6,575 nucleotides of DNA, from positions 1 through 6,575 of the forward strand of contig JAHFHI010000070.1 of the NCBI GenBank assembly GCA_023246995.1, in the 5' to 3' direction. Source of the DNA: Candidatus Omnitrophota bacterium. Its GTDB lineage: Bacteria > Omnitrophota > Omnitrophia > Omnitrophales > Aquincolibacteriaceae. The notes below the pieces were generated by a model, which did no database searches, was not told the origin of the DNA, and worked only from the letters and a program-made list of their open reading frames with translations. Shown in pieces: positions 1-6,191 of this stretch. The position numbers and the translations under genes were made by a program. Each line of letters opens with the position of its first letter. The first letter of the stretch is position 1.

Positions 1-170
1 CGAGTCATGCGCCTGCGTCTAAGGCCTGATTCGCTGACCCCTAGATATCTTGGATCTTCATCCGGATCGGTCAAAAAACCGGGAGATAAATCGCGAAGCA
101 GGGGCGTTTTCGGTCCGCAAGGGCCCCTTTCAATCTCCCGAGAGTGATAAAGTCCATCCAAACCTCCAGC
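1..170. other. Upstream region of thrS, no recognisable gene
   Basis: This stretch precedes the thrS coding region. The + strand frame starting at base 1 is open to a TGA at 145-147, which overlaps a possible GTG start of thrS at 144. Its translation is rich in Arg, Ser, Gly and Pro, resembles no family I know, and uses codons (CTA, AGA, TCA) that are scarcer in the genes downstream. It is therefore more likely untranslated than the tail of an upstream gene. I see no convincing -35/-10 promoter pair. Bases 80-140 hold a nested inverted repeat, listed separately. Confidence 0.4.
80..140 (+). promoter_or_regulatory. Nested inverted repeat in thrS leader, possible control element
   Basis: The arms CGGGAGAT (80-87) and ATCTCCCG-type partner (133-140) can form an 8-bp stem. 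Inside it, AGGGGC (100-105) pairs with GCCCCT (123-128), leaving a 17-base apical loop that contains TTTTCGG. The outer stem ends 3 bases before a GTG and 30 bases before the preferred ATG of thrS. A structured leader at thrS is plausible because bacterial thrS genes are often controlled through their leaders: by T-box elements in Firmicutes and by ThrRS-binding operators in E. coli. I do not see the conserved T-box core here, and no terminator U-tract follows. The pairing is visible in the sequence; the regulatory role is inferred. Confidence 0.3.
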
Positions 171-1901
171 ATGGTTAAGACAAGCCCAGAGGATCTTCTC
201 CGCCTCCGGCATTCGGCCGCGCATATTCTGGCCCAGGCGGTGCTCGATTTATTTCCAGGAACCAAGCTCGCCATCGGCCCGGCCATCAAGGACGGGTTCT
301 ATTATGACTTCGAGCGGGACGCGCCGTTCACCGAGGAGGACCTGGCCCGCCTTGAAACCCGGATGAAAGAGATCATCGCCGAAAAACAGGAATTCTCCCA
401 AAGGCCGATTTCAAAGGATGAAGCCCGCCATTATTTCGAGAACCGAAAAGAACCCTATAAACTTGAAATTTTAGAGGGCCTTGAGGAAGGGCAAATCACA
501 CTTGTCCAAAACGGGCCTTTTACCGATCTTTGCCGCGGCAATCATATTCATCATACCGGGGAAGTGGGCGGCGTGAAGCTGCTTTCGATTGCCGGGGCGT
601 ACTGGCGCGGAAGCGAGCGAAACAAAATGCTTCAGCGTATTTACGGCACGGCTTTTTTCAATGCCAAGGAGCTTGAAGAACATTTGCACCGCCTTGAAGA
701 GGCTAAGAAACGCGACCACCGTAAGCTCGGGCGGCAGCTCGATCTTTTCAGTTTCCATCAGGAAGCCCCCGGAATGCCTTTCTATCATCCGAAAGGCATG
801 CGGGTTTATGAAAATCTGGTCAGTTTCTGGCGGGAGGAGCATGAAAAAGAGGGGTATCAGCTGATCAAGACGCCGCAGCTTCTGAAAGACGATCTCTGGA
901 AGCAAAGCGGCCACTATGACCATTACCGTGAAAACATGTTTTTTTCGCATATCGAGGATGAGGGCAGCTACGCCGTCAAGCCCATGAACTGCCCGGGAAG
1001 CACGCTGGTCTTTAGGACCGACCAGCGCTCCTACCGTCAGCTTCCGCTGCGGCTGGCCGAGCTCGGTCTTGTGCACCGCCGTGAGCGTTCGGGCGTTCTC
1101 CACGGCCTTTTCCGGGTGAATGCCTTTACCATCGATGATGCCCATATTTTTTGCACCGAGGATCAGATCGAGCAGGAAATTTCCCGCTGTATCGCGCTGA
1201 TTCTCCGTATCTACCGCACCTTCGGTTTCGAAGAGATCCATATCGGCCTATCAACCCGACCCCAGGATTCAATGGGAAGTGATGAGGTCTGGAACAAAGC
1301 GATTTCAGGGCTCAAGGCGGCTCTCGAGAACAATAAGATTGCCTACGAGGTCCATGAGGGCGGCGGTGCGTTCTACGGTCCCAAAATTGATTTTGAGATC
1401 ACGGATTCGATCGGGCGGGAGTGGCAGTGCGGCACGATTCAGCTTGATTTTCAGATGCCGGAGCGTTTCGGCCTTGAGTATGTCGATTCCGGAAACCAGT
1501 TCAAACGTCCTGTTATGGTGCATCGAGCGGTTTTTGGGTCGGTGGAGCGGTTTTACGGGATTTTGGTCGAGCACTACGGAGGGGCCTTCCCGCTCTGGCT
1601 CGCGCCCGCCCAGGTCCGATTGCTCACGATCTCCGAAAAACAGAAGGAATACGGCGTTGCCGTTGCCGCCCGTCTCCGGGCGGAGGGACTGCGCGTGGAA
1701 GAAGACTTTTCACCCGAGAAGATTGGGTATAAAATCCGCAGTGCCGAGCTGCAGAAGCTTCCTTTTATCTTTGTCCTGGGCGACAAGGAGATGGCTTCCG
1801 GGCAGGTCGCGGTGCGCCGCCACGGCGGCAGGGACCTCGGGCCGCAGGCCCTGGAAACCGTGATTGAAACCATGAAAGACGAAATTCGACATAAACAATA
1901 A
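171..1901 (+). CDS. thrS: Threonyl-tRNA synthetase, short form without TGS domain
   Basis: ThrRS is a cytoplasmic class IIa enzyme that charges tRNA-Thr with threonine using ATP and hydrolyses mischarged Ser-tRNA-Thr. From ATG 171 it has 576 residues. The editing domain fills about residues 1-175 and keeps the HxxxH pair (H14, H18) and the CxxxH pair (C121, H125). The catalytic core spans about 195-470: MNCPG with C274, motif 2 with R303 and E305, DDAH with H325, and HRAVFGS with H451. C274, H325 and H451 match the zinc ligands of the E. coli enzyme. Motif 3 ends in ER (459-460). The anticodon-binding domain covers about 475-576. The N-terminal TGS domain of the usual ~640-residue form is absent; an in-frame TAA at 87-89 rules out a longer start. 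GTG 144 (585 residues) is the alternative start. Neither start has a good SD site. infC follows after 14 bases. Confidence 0.97.
   Translation: MVKTSPEDLLRLRHSAAHILAQAVLDLFPGTKLAIGPAIKDGFYYDFERDAPFTEEDLARLETRMKEIIAEKQEFSQRPISKDEARHYFENRKEPYKLEILEGLEEGQITLVQNGPFTDLCRGNHIHHTGEVGGVKLLSIAGAYWRGSERNKMLQRIYGTAFFNAKELEEHLHRLEEAKKRDHRKLGRQLDLFSFHQEAPGMPFYHPKGMRVYENLVSFWREEHEKEGYQLIKTPQLLKDDLWKQSGHYDHYRENMFFSHIEDEGSYAVKPMNCPGSTLVFRTDQRSYRQLPLRLAELGLVHRRERSGVLHGLFRVNAFTIDDAHIFCTEDQIEQEISRCIALILRIYRTFGFEEIHIGLSTRPQDSMGSDEVWNKAISGLKAALENNKIAYEVHEGGGAFYGPKIDFEITDSIGREWQCGTIQLDFQMPERFGLEYVDSGNQFKRPVMVHRAVFGSVERFYGILVEHYGGAFPLWLAPAQVRLLTISEKQKEYGVAVAARLRAEGLRVEEDFSPEKIGYKIRSAELQKLPFIFVLGDKEMASGQVAVRRHGGRDLGPQALETVIETMKDEIRHKQ
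1804..1851 (+). repeat. Two tandem GC-rich hairpins in the thrS 3' end
   Basis: AGGTC (1804-1808) pairs with GACCT (1833-1837), enclosing GCCGC (1816-1820) paired with GCGGC (1825-1829). Directly after, GGGCC (1839-1843) pairs with GGCCC (1847-1851) across a 3-base loop. Both lie within codons for the conserved ThrRS C-terminal stretch VAVRR...RDLG, about 65-110 bases before infC. Chance pairing in GC-rich coding DNA is the default explanation. No U-run follows, so it is not a terminator. A part in an infC leader structure is possible but unsupported. Confidence 0.15.
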
Positions 1902-1904
1902 ACC

Positions 1905-1918
1905 AAGGAGCGACATTG
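1905..1918 (+). promoter_or_regulatory. SD site and TTG start of infC
   Basis: AAGGAG at 1905-1910 lies 5 bases before TTG at 1916-1918. This pairing decides the infC start: upstream in the same frame there are only AACCAAGGAGCG codons and a TAA at 1892-1894, and no in-frame ATG or GTG lies between the TTG and the conserved IF3 N-terminal region. An AUU triplet overlaps the TTG at 1915-1917, but its frame does not encode IF3 and soon stops, so it is not the E. coli-type AUU start. Confidence 0.8.
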
Positions 1919-2530
1919 TACGATTCCAAAAAAGTAAGGGCCAACGAGCAGATACGCGTACCGCAGATCAGATTGATTGCCGCAAACGGAGAACAGATCG
2001 GAATTGTCCCGACCAAAGACGGACTGCGTAGAGCCCAGGAGGACGGCCTGGATCTTGTGGAAGTGGCACCGCTTGCAAAACCGCCGGTTTGCCGTATCTT
2101 GGACTTGAGTAAATACTTGTATGCCCTTAATAAGAAGGAAAAAGAGGCGCGCAAAAAGCAGAAGGTCATTCACGTCAAGGAAGTCAAGATGACTTGCAAG
2201 ATCGATGACCACGACTATCAGACGAAGCTTCGTAATGCCCGGGGATTTATCGAGCGGGGGGATCGCGTCAAACTGACGCTTTTTTTTCGCGGCCGTGAGA
2301 TTACCCACGCGGACATCGGGCGCAAGCTTGTGCAGCGCTTCACCGAAGACATCGCCGAAGTTGCGGAAGTCGAACGCAACGACGGGCTTGAAGGAAACGC
2401 GATTCATTTGTATTTTATTGGACGCAGCGATCTTAAGAAGCACGCCGTAAAACCCTCTAGACCGGCGGGTGCCGGTCCGAGTCCGAAGGAAGGAACCGAC
2501 CATGGGCAAGAACAAGAAAATCAAGCGTAA
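1916..2530 (+). CDS. infC: Translation initiation factor IF-3
   Basis: IF3 binds the 30S subunit, keeps it apart from the 50S, and checks the start codon and initiator tRNA. The product has 204 residues. The N-terminal domain (about 5-72) shows ANEQIR, GEQIGIV, DLVEV and the signature PPVCRILD (56-63). A Lys-rich linker helix (about 73-90) leads to the C-terminal domain with KIDDHDYQTKLRNAR (95-109) and FFRGREITH (123-131). The conserved fold ends near residue 170. About 34 further residues, rich in Pro, Gly, Lys and Glu, form a tail not seen in the 180-residue E. coli protein. The last nine codons (from 2501) overlap rpmI in another frame. It starts with TTG behind a strong SD; in E. coli a discriminated AUU start gives IF3 autoregulation, so a weak start here may also limit expression. 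Confidence 0.97.
   Translation: MYDSKKVRANEQIRVPQIRLIAANGEQIGIVPTKDGLRRAQEDGLDLVEVAPLAKPPVCRILDLSKYLYALNKKEKEARKKQKVIHVKEVKMTCKIDDHDYQTKLRNARGFIERGDRVKLTLFFRGREITHADIGRKLVQRFTEDIAEVAEVERNDGLEGNAIHLYFIGRSDLKKHAVKPSRPAGAGPSPKEGTDHGQEQENQA
2455..2481 (+). promoter_or_regulatory. Hairpin upstream of the rpmI ribosome binding site, candidate L20 operator
   Basis: GACCGGC (2460-2466) and GCCGGTC (2471-2477) form a perfect 7-bp stem with a GGGT loop; CTC (2455-2457) and GAG (2479-2481) add three pairs beyond a small internal bulge. It lies in the 3' end of infC and ends 4 bases before the rpmI SD region (GAAGGAAGGA, 2485-2494). In E. coli, L20 represses rpmI translation by binding structured mRNA at the infC-rpmI junction. 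The position here matches that logic, but I cannot recognise the L20-binding motif itself. The structure is seen; the role is inferred. Confidence 0.35.
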
Positions 2531-2717
2531 GACCAACAAGTCCGTTAAAAAACGTTTTCGTGTCACCAAGAACAAAAAGGTGCTTTTTACGAAATCCAAG
2601 CGCCGTCATATGATGACGGACCGGAGTCCCAAGAAAAAGCGCCAGTCGCGCGGGTGGAAAGCGATTGATCCGACCCATCGCCACGCGATTCTTAAAATGC
2701 TTCCTTACGAGAATTAA
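2502..2717 (+). CDS. rpmI: 50S ribosomal protein L35
   Basis: L35 (bL35) is a small basic protein of the large ribosomal subunit. From ATG 2502 it has 71 residues, slightly above the usual 64-66. Family marks are KKRFRVT (16-22), the Lys/Arg-rich centre with KRRHMM, and the C-terminal LPY near the end. The N-terminus has about five extra residues of Lys-rich sequence in place of the common KMKTHKGAAKRF pattern. AAGGA (2490-2494) sits 7 bases before the ATG, which supports this start over an upstream in-frame ATG at 2469 that would add 11 unrelated residues. The start lies inside infC, giving a 29-base out-of-frame overlap that suggests translational coupling to infC. Confidence 0.95.
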   Translation: MGKNKKIKRKTNKSVKKRFRVTKNKKVLFTKSKRRHMMTDRSPKKKRQSRGWKAIDPTHRHAILKMLPYEN

Positions 2718-2739
2718 TCCTTAATCAAAGGAGTTTTTT

Positions 2740-3096
2740 ATGCCTCGAGCTACTAATAATCCCGCTTCCAGGAAACGCCGCAAGAAGGTTTTAAAGCGGG
2801 CGAAAGGTTTTTTCAGCGGCCGGCGCAAGCTTTACCGTACCGCCAAAGAAACCGTTATGCGCGCGATGGCTTTCGCCACCCGCGACCGCAAGCAGCGCAA
2901 ACGCCAGTTCCGCCGTCTCTGGACGGTCCGTATCAATGCCGCCTGCCGTCTGCACGGGGCAACCTACGGACGTTTTATTTCCGGACTCAAAAAAGCCGGC
3001 ATCAGCCTGGACCGTAAGGTCCTGGCCGATATGGCGGTTCGCGATGACGCCGGTTTTAAGCGTCTGGTTGAGCTTTCCGGCGCGTCAAAAAAGTAA
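2740..3096 (+). CDS. rplT: 50S ribosomal protein L20
   Basis: L20 (bL20) binds 23S rRNA early and is needed for assembly of the large subunit. In E. coli and Bacillus it also represses its own operon by binding mRNA. The product has 118 residues, the normal length. The basic N-terminal extension (1-60) contains [14 protein letters not shown] and [11 protein letters not shown]. The globular C-terminal part shows [10 protein letters not shown] (64-73), [18 protein letters not shown] (81-98) and the usual end with FKRLVEL. AAAGGAG (2727-2733) lies 6 bases before the ATG, the strongest SD site in the window, consistent with high expression. It follows rpmI by 22 bases with no terminator between them. 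Confidence 0.98.
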   Translation: MPRATNNPASRKRRKKVLKRAKGFFSGRRKLYRTAKETVMRAMAFATRDRKQRKRQFRRLWTVRINAACRLHGATYGRFISGLKKAGISLDRKVLADMAVRDDAGFKRLVELSGASKK

Positions 3097-3132
3097 TCGG
3101 TCCCTCGGCGTAAAGCGGGAGGCCTATCTCTG

Positions 3133-4110
3133 ATGGAACCCATGGTCGAGGATCTCGCCCGGGAGGCCCGGCAGTTTCTTTCAAGGGTGGATTCCTCAAT
3201 CGCCTTGGAAGATTTCCGGATTGCCTATCTCGGTAAAAAAAGCAAGCTAAACGGCCTGATGGAACATTTAAAGACCCTTCAGGGTGAGGAGCGGCGCCTG
3301 TTCGGGATCGCCGCCAACGCGCTTAAAAAGGAACTCGAAGCGGCTTTTGAAGAAAAAAAATCCTCACTGGGAACCGAGCGTCCTGTTTCGCGCCCCGGGT
3401 TTGATCCCACGCTCGCCGGAGTCAGGCCTTCCTTGGGCCGGATTCATCCCATCACCCAGACGATTCAGGAAATCTCCGGGATCTTCCGACGCCTGGGGTT
3501 TGAGCGGGTTGACGGTCCGGAAATCGAAACAGAGTTTTACAATTTTACGGCCCTGAATATTCCTCTCGATCATCCTTCCCGGGACGGGTTCGACACGTTT
3601 TACACTTCAAGCGGCCAGCTTCTCCGCTCCCAGACTTCCACGGTGCAGATCCGCGTGATGCAGGCTCGGAAACCTCCGCTTCGCATCATTGCGCCCGGCC
3701 GTGTCTACCGCCCTGATGCCGTGGACGCGAGCCATTCTTTTATGTTCCACCAAATCGAAGGGTTGATGGTCGATGAAAGCGTGACCTTCAGCGATCTCAA
3801 AGGCATTCTGCATCTTTTTTTGAGGGAGCTTTTCGGGGCCGATACCAAAATCCGTTTCCGCCCGCATTTTTTCCCCTTCACGGAACCGAGCGTCGAAGTC
3901 GATATCCGCTGGGCCCAGAAGGGCTGGCTTGAAATTCTCGGCGCGGGCGCGGTTCACCCCAATGTTTTTAAAGCCGTGGGCTATGACCCCAAAAGCGTTC
4001 AGGGTTTTGCCTTCGGACTCGGGGTCGAGCGCATCGCCATGCTTCGCCACGGCATTCCGGATATCCGGCTTTTTTATGAAAACGACATGCGTTTTCTGGA
4101 GCAGTTCTAA
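3133..4110 (+). CDS. pheS: Phenylalanyl-tRNA synthetase alpha subunit
   Basis: PheS is the catalytic chain of the cytoplasmic alpha2beta2 PheRS, a class II synthetase that charges tRNA-Phe. At 325 residues it is close to the 327 of E. coli. Residues 1-90 are the N-terminal helical (coiled-coil) arm. The catalytic domain starts at HPITQT (105-110) and holds HPSRD (147-151), LLRSQTSTVQIR (163-174), GRVYR (189-193), FHQIEG (205-210), FFPFTEPS (246-253) and motif 3 GLGVERIAM (295-303). A293 in GFAFG corresponds to the E. coli alanine (A294) that shapes the Phe pocket. GGGAGG (3117-3122) lies 10 bases before the ATG; ATG 3142 is a less likely second start. Its TAA touches the pheT ATG, with pheT SD GGAG (4098-4101) inside pheS, so the two subunits are probably coupled. 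Confidence 0.98.
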   Translation: MEPMVEDLAREARQFLSRVDSSIALEDFRIAYLGKKSKLNGLMEHLKTLQGEERRLFGIAANALKKELEAAFEEKKSSLGTERPVSRPGFDPTLAGVRPSLGRIHPITQTIQEISGIFRRLGFERVDGPEIETEFYNFTALNIPLDHPSRDGFDTFYTSSGQLLRSQTSTVQIRVMQARKPPLRIIAPGRVYRPDAVDASHSFMFHQIEGLMVDESVTFSDLKGILHLFLRELFGADTKIRFRPHFFPFTEPSVEVDIRWAQKGWLEILGAGAVHPNVFKAVGYDPKSVQGFAFGLGVERIAMLRHGIPDIRLFYENDMRFLEQF

Positions 4111-6171
4111 ATGAAAATTAGCACGAACTGGCTCAAGGATTTTGTCGCGCTTGCCCCGCCGCTTGAGCGGATTGCCGAACGTCTGACCCTTGCCGGGCTG
4201 GAAGTCAAGAAAGTTGAAGCGACCCCGGACCGTAAAGACGTGGTGTTTGAAATTGAAATCACGACGAACCGCCCGGACTGGCTGTCGCATCTCGGAGTAG
4301 CCCGCGAAATTGCGGCGGTTGAGAACACCGCGCTTAAAGTGCCCTGGGCTTCGGCTAAAGCGGAAGCGAGTCGAACTCCGGCGCACGGCTGGAAAATCCA
4401 TCTCAAGGATCAGGATGCCTGCCCCTACTATACCGGGGTTTATATGGAGGGGATTGACCCTTCTCTGCCGGCGCCTGATTTCATGCGGGATCGCCTGACG
4501 GCCTGCGGCGTGCGGCCGGTCAGTTTGATCGTGGACATTACCAACTATGTCCTGCTTGAAACCGGCCAGCCGCTTCACGCTTTCGACGCGGACCTGCTCC
4601 GGGGAAAAGAAATCCTCGTGCGCCGAGCCCGATCCGGGGAAAAGATGACCGCGATTGACGGCAAGGAACTGATCCTCGAACCCTCGGATTTGGTGATCGC
4701 GGATGCCGATCGCGCGGTCGCATTGGCCGGCATTATGGGAGGCCGTGAAACGGAGATTAGCGCGAGGACGCGCAATATTTTTCTGGAATCCGCATTCTTT
4801 CTGCCCCGAGGCGTGCGTTTAAGCTCGCGGCGTATCGGGCTATCGAGCGATTCCTCCTACCGTTTTGAGCGCAGGGTGGATCCCGAAGGGGTTGATCTGG
4901 GGCGGGAGAGAGCGGTCTCACTCATCCAGCAATATCTCAAGCCCCGCTTTACGAGCGCGGTTTTACGTGCCGGCCAAAGCCCTGCGCGTCCGGTCCGGAT
5001 TCATCTGACCTCGGGTGAACTCGAAAAACGTCTCGGCGTTAAGATCAAACCGCATCAGATCGCATCGGTTTTTACCCGGCTTGGCCTTGAATCTAAGCAG
5101 GACGGCGCGGAAACCTGGAAGGTGGAAGTGCCCTCTTTTAGGGCGGACCTCACCGAACCCGTTGATTTGCTCGAGGAAGCGGCTCGAATTTACGGTTTTG
5201 AGGAAATTCCCGAAACGCTTCCGGCCCGCGCCCCCTCGATTCCAAACGAGGACGCGCGCCTTAAACTCGAAGACGCCACACGGAACTATTTTTCGGGGTT
5301 GGGTTTTTTTGAAGCCGTTACTTTCAGCCTAATTTCGGGAAGGGGGCTGGATCCCGAAAAAGATCTCGGAAATGCCGTCAAGGTTCACAATCCCCAAAAT
5401 AGCGAACTTTGCTGGATGCGCCCGCATCTTTGGCCCGGACTTCTTGGGGTTGTCCAGAAAAACACATCCTTTGGGGCCGGCCGTATCATGTTTTATGAGC
5501 AGGCCCGCGTTTACCGGATTCCGGAAGGCGCGAAGCAAGCTCATGAGGAGCCCGCGATCGGGATCGTGATGAGCGGAAAGTGGCGTCTTAAGAACTGGCT
5601 CGACAGCGAACGCGAGGCCACTTTCCATGACCTGAAGGGCATCCTGGAAAGTTACCTGGCATGTTCCGGTCTCGGAGGCGCAAAGTTTGAGCCGTCACCG
5701 CGGCCTTTTTTGCTCTGGCCCGGCGCGGAAAAAATCATGATCGCGGGCCGGGAGGCCGGATTTTTGGGAGAGATTTCTCCGGCTGTTTTAAAGGCGTGGG
5801 ATCTCGAGGACCGGGTTTTTTATGCCGAACTTTTCCTCCCCGTCCTGGCCGAAGCCGCCGTGTGGAAGAAAACTTTCCGCGAGATTCCTAAATTCCCGGC
5901 CGTTGAGCGTGATCTGGCCGTTGTGGTTGAAGAGAGCGTCCATGCGGGAAAAATCGAGGAAGACATCCGTTCTCTCGGAGGCCCTCTTTTAAAAGAGGTC
6001 ATTCTTTTTGATCTTTTCCGCGGCGGACGTGTCCCGAAAGGCTATAAGAATCTCGCATTCCGACTTGTTTATCAGTCGCGGGAGCGGACGCTTGTGTCCG
6101 CTGATATTCAGACGCTCCACGGCGAAATTGCCGAAAAGATCGCGGCGCTGTTTCAGGCTTCTTTTCAGTAG
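4111..6171 (+). CDS. pheT: Phenylalanyl-tRNA synthetase beta subunit, lacking the OB-fold tRNA-binding domain
   Basis: PheT is the tRNA-binding and editing chain of PheRS. It has 686 residues against about 795 in E. coli. The N-terminal B1 piece (1-36, MKISTNWLKDFV and GLEVKKVE) runs through a short linker (37-45) straight into FEIEITTNRPDWLSHLGVARE (46-66). In E. coli about 110 residues of EMAPII-like OB-fold lie between those two parts, and the missing length matches that domain. The B3/B4 editing module (about 95-255) is present with VDITNYVLLETGQPLHAFD (141-159, H156) and ALAGIMGG (204-211). B5 follows at about 292-367, the B6/B7 catalytic-like core at about 380-575, and a full C-terminal anticodon-binding FDX-ACB domain at about 588-686 with ERDLAVVV (599-606). 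The reading frame is intact throughout, so this is a real domain loss and not a frameshift. It starts directly after the pheS stop. Confidence 0.97.
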   Translation: MKISTNWLKDFVALAPPLERIAERLTLAGLEVKKVEATPDRKDVVFEIEITTNRPDWLSHLGVAREIAAVENTALKVPWASAKAEASRTPAHGWKIHLKDQDACPYYTGVYMEGIDPSLPAPDFMRDRLTACGVRPVSLIVDITNYVLLETGQPLHAFDADLLRGKEILVRRARSGEKMTAIDGKELILEPSDLVIADADRAVALAGIMGGRETEISARTRNIFLESAFFLPRGVRLSSRRIGLSSDSSYRFERRVDPEGVDLGRERAVSLIQQYLKPRFTSAVLRAGQSPARPVRIHLTSGELEKRLGVKIKPHQIASVFTRLGLESKQDGAETWKVEVPSFRADLTEPVDLLEEAARIYGFEEIPETLPARAPSIPNEDARLKLEDATRNYFSGLGFFEAVTFSLISGRGLDPEKDLGNAVKVHNPQNSELCWMRPHLWPGLLGVVQKNTSFGAGRIMFYEQARVYRIPEGAKQAHEEPAIGIVMSGKWRLKNWLDSEREATFHDLKGILESYLACSGLGGAKFEPSPRPFLLWPGAEKIMIAGREAGFLGEISPAVLKAWDLEDRVFYAELFLPVLAEAAVWKKTFREIPKFPAVERDLAVVVEESVHAGKIEEDIRSLGGPLLKEVILFDLFRGGRVPKGYKNLAFRLVYQSRERTLVSADIQTLHGEIAEKIAALFQASFQ

Positions 6172-6191
6172 TTTTAATTTCATCCGAATCC

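Noticed and set aside
1..41. Minus-strand sequence resembling the 5' half of a class II (Ser/Leu) tRNA (GCG...CGC D-stem-like pairing, then a CTCG like an anticodon loop)
   Set aside because: The position after T8 is not a purine, the D-arm is poor, and the rest would lie outside the window, so it cannot be tested here.
42..90. TAGATA and GATAAA as possible -10 boxes for a thrS promoter
   Set aside because: Neither has a matching -35 at acceptable spacing.
1..147. Open + strand frame ending in TGA that overlaps GTG 144, as a possible upstream gene tail
   Set aside because: Only 48 codons, composition biased to Arg/Ser/Gly/Pro, codon choice unlike the neighbours, and no recognisable motif.
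471..1241. Long minus-strand open frame of 256 codons within thrS
   Set aside because: It is antisense to conserved ThrRS codons and shows no family features; such frames arise by codon bias.
2280..2287. Run of eight T in infC (also eight A at 3353-3360 in pheS and seven T at 5304-5310 in pheT) as slippage or phase-variation sites
   Set aside because: The frames encode conserved Phe-Phe and Lys-Lys stretches, the genes are essential, and no alternative product is evident.
1574..2599. Minus-strand open frame of 341 codons spanning thrS, infC and rpmI
   Set aside because: Antisense shadow across three recognised genes with no own motifs or SD.
3103..3122. CCTC/GAGG pairing that could hide the pheS SD
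   Set aside because: Only four base pairs with no extension on either side; too weak to call.
3607..4578. Minus-strand open frame of 323 codons across pheS and pheT
   Set aside because: Antisense shadow of two conserved genes; translation is not protein-like for any known family.
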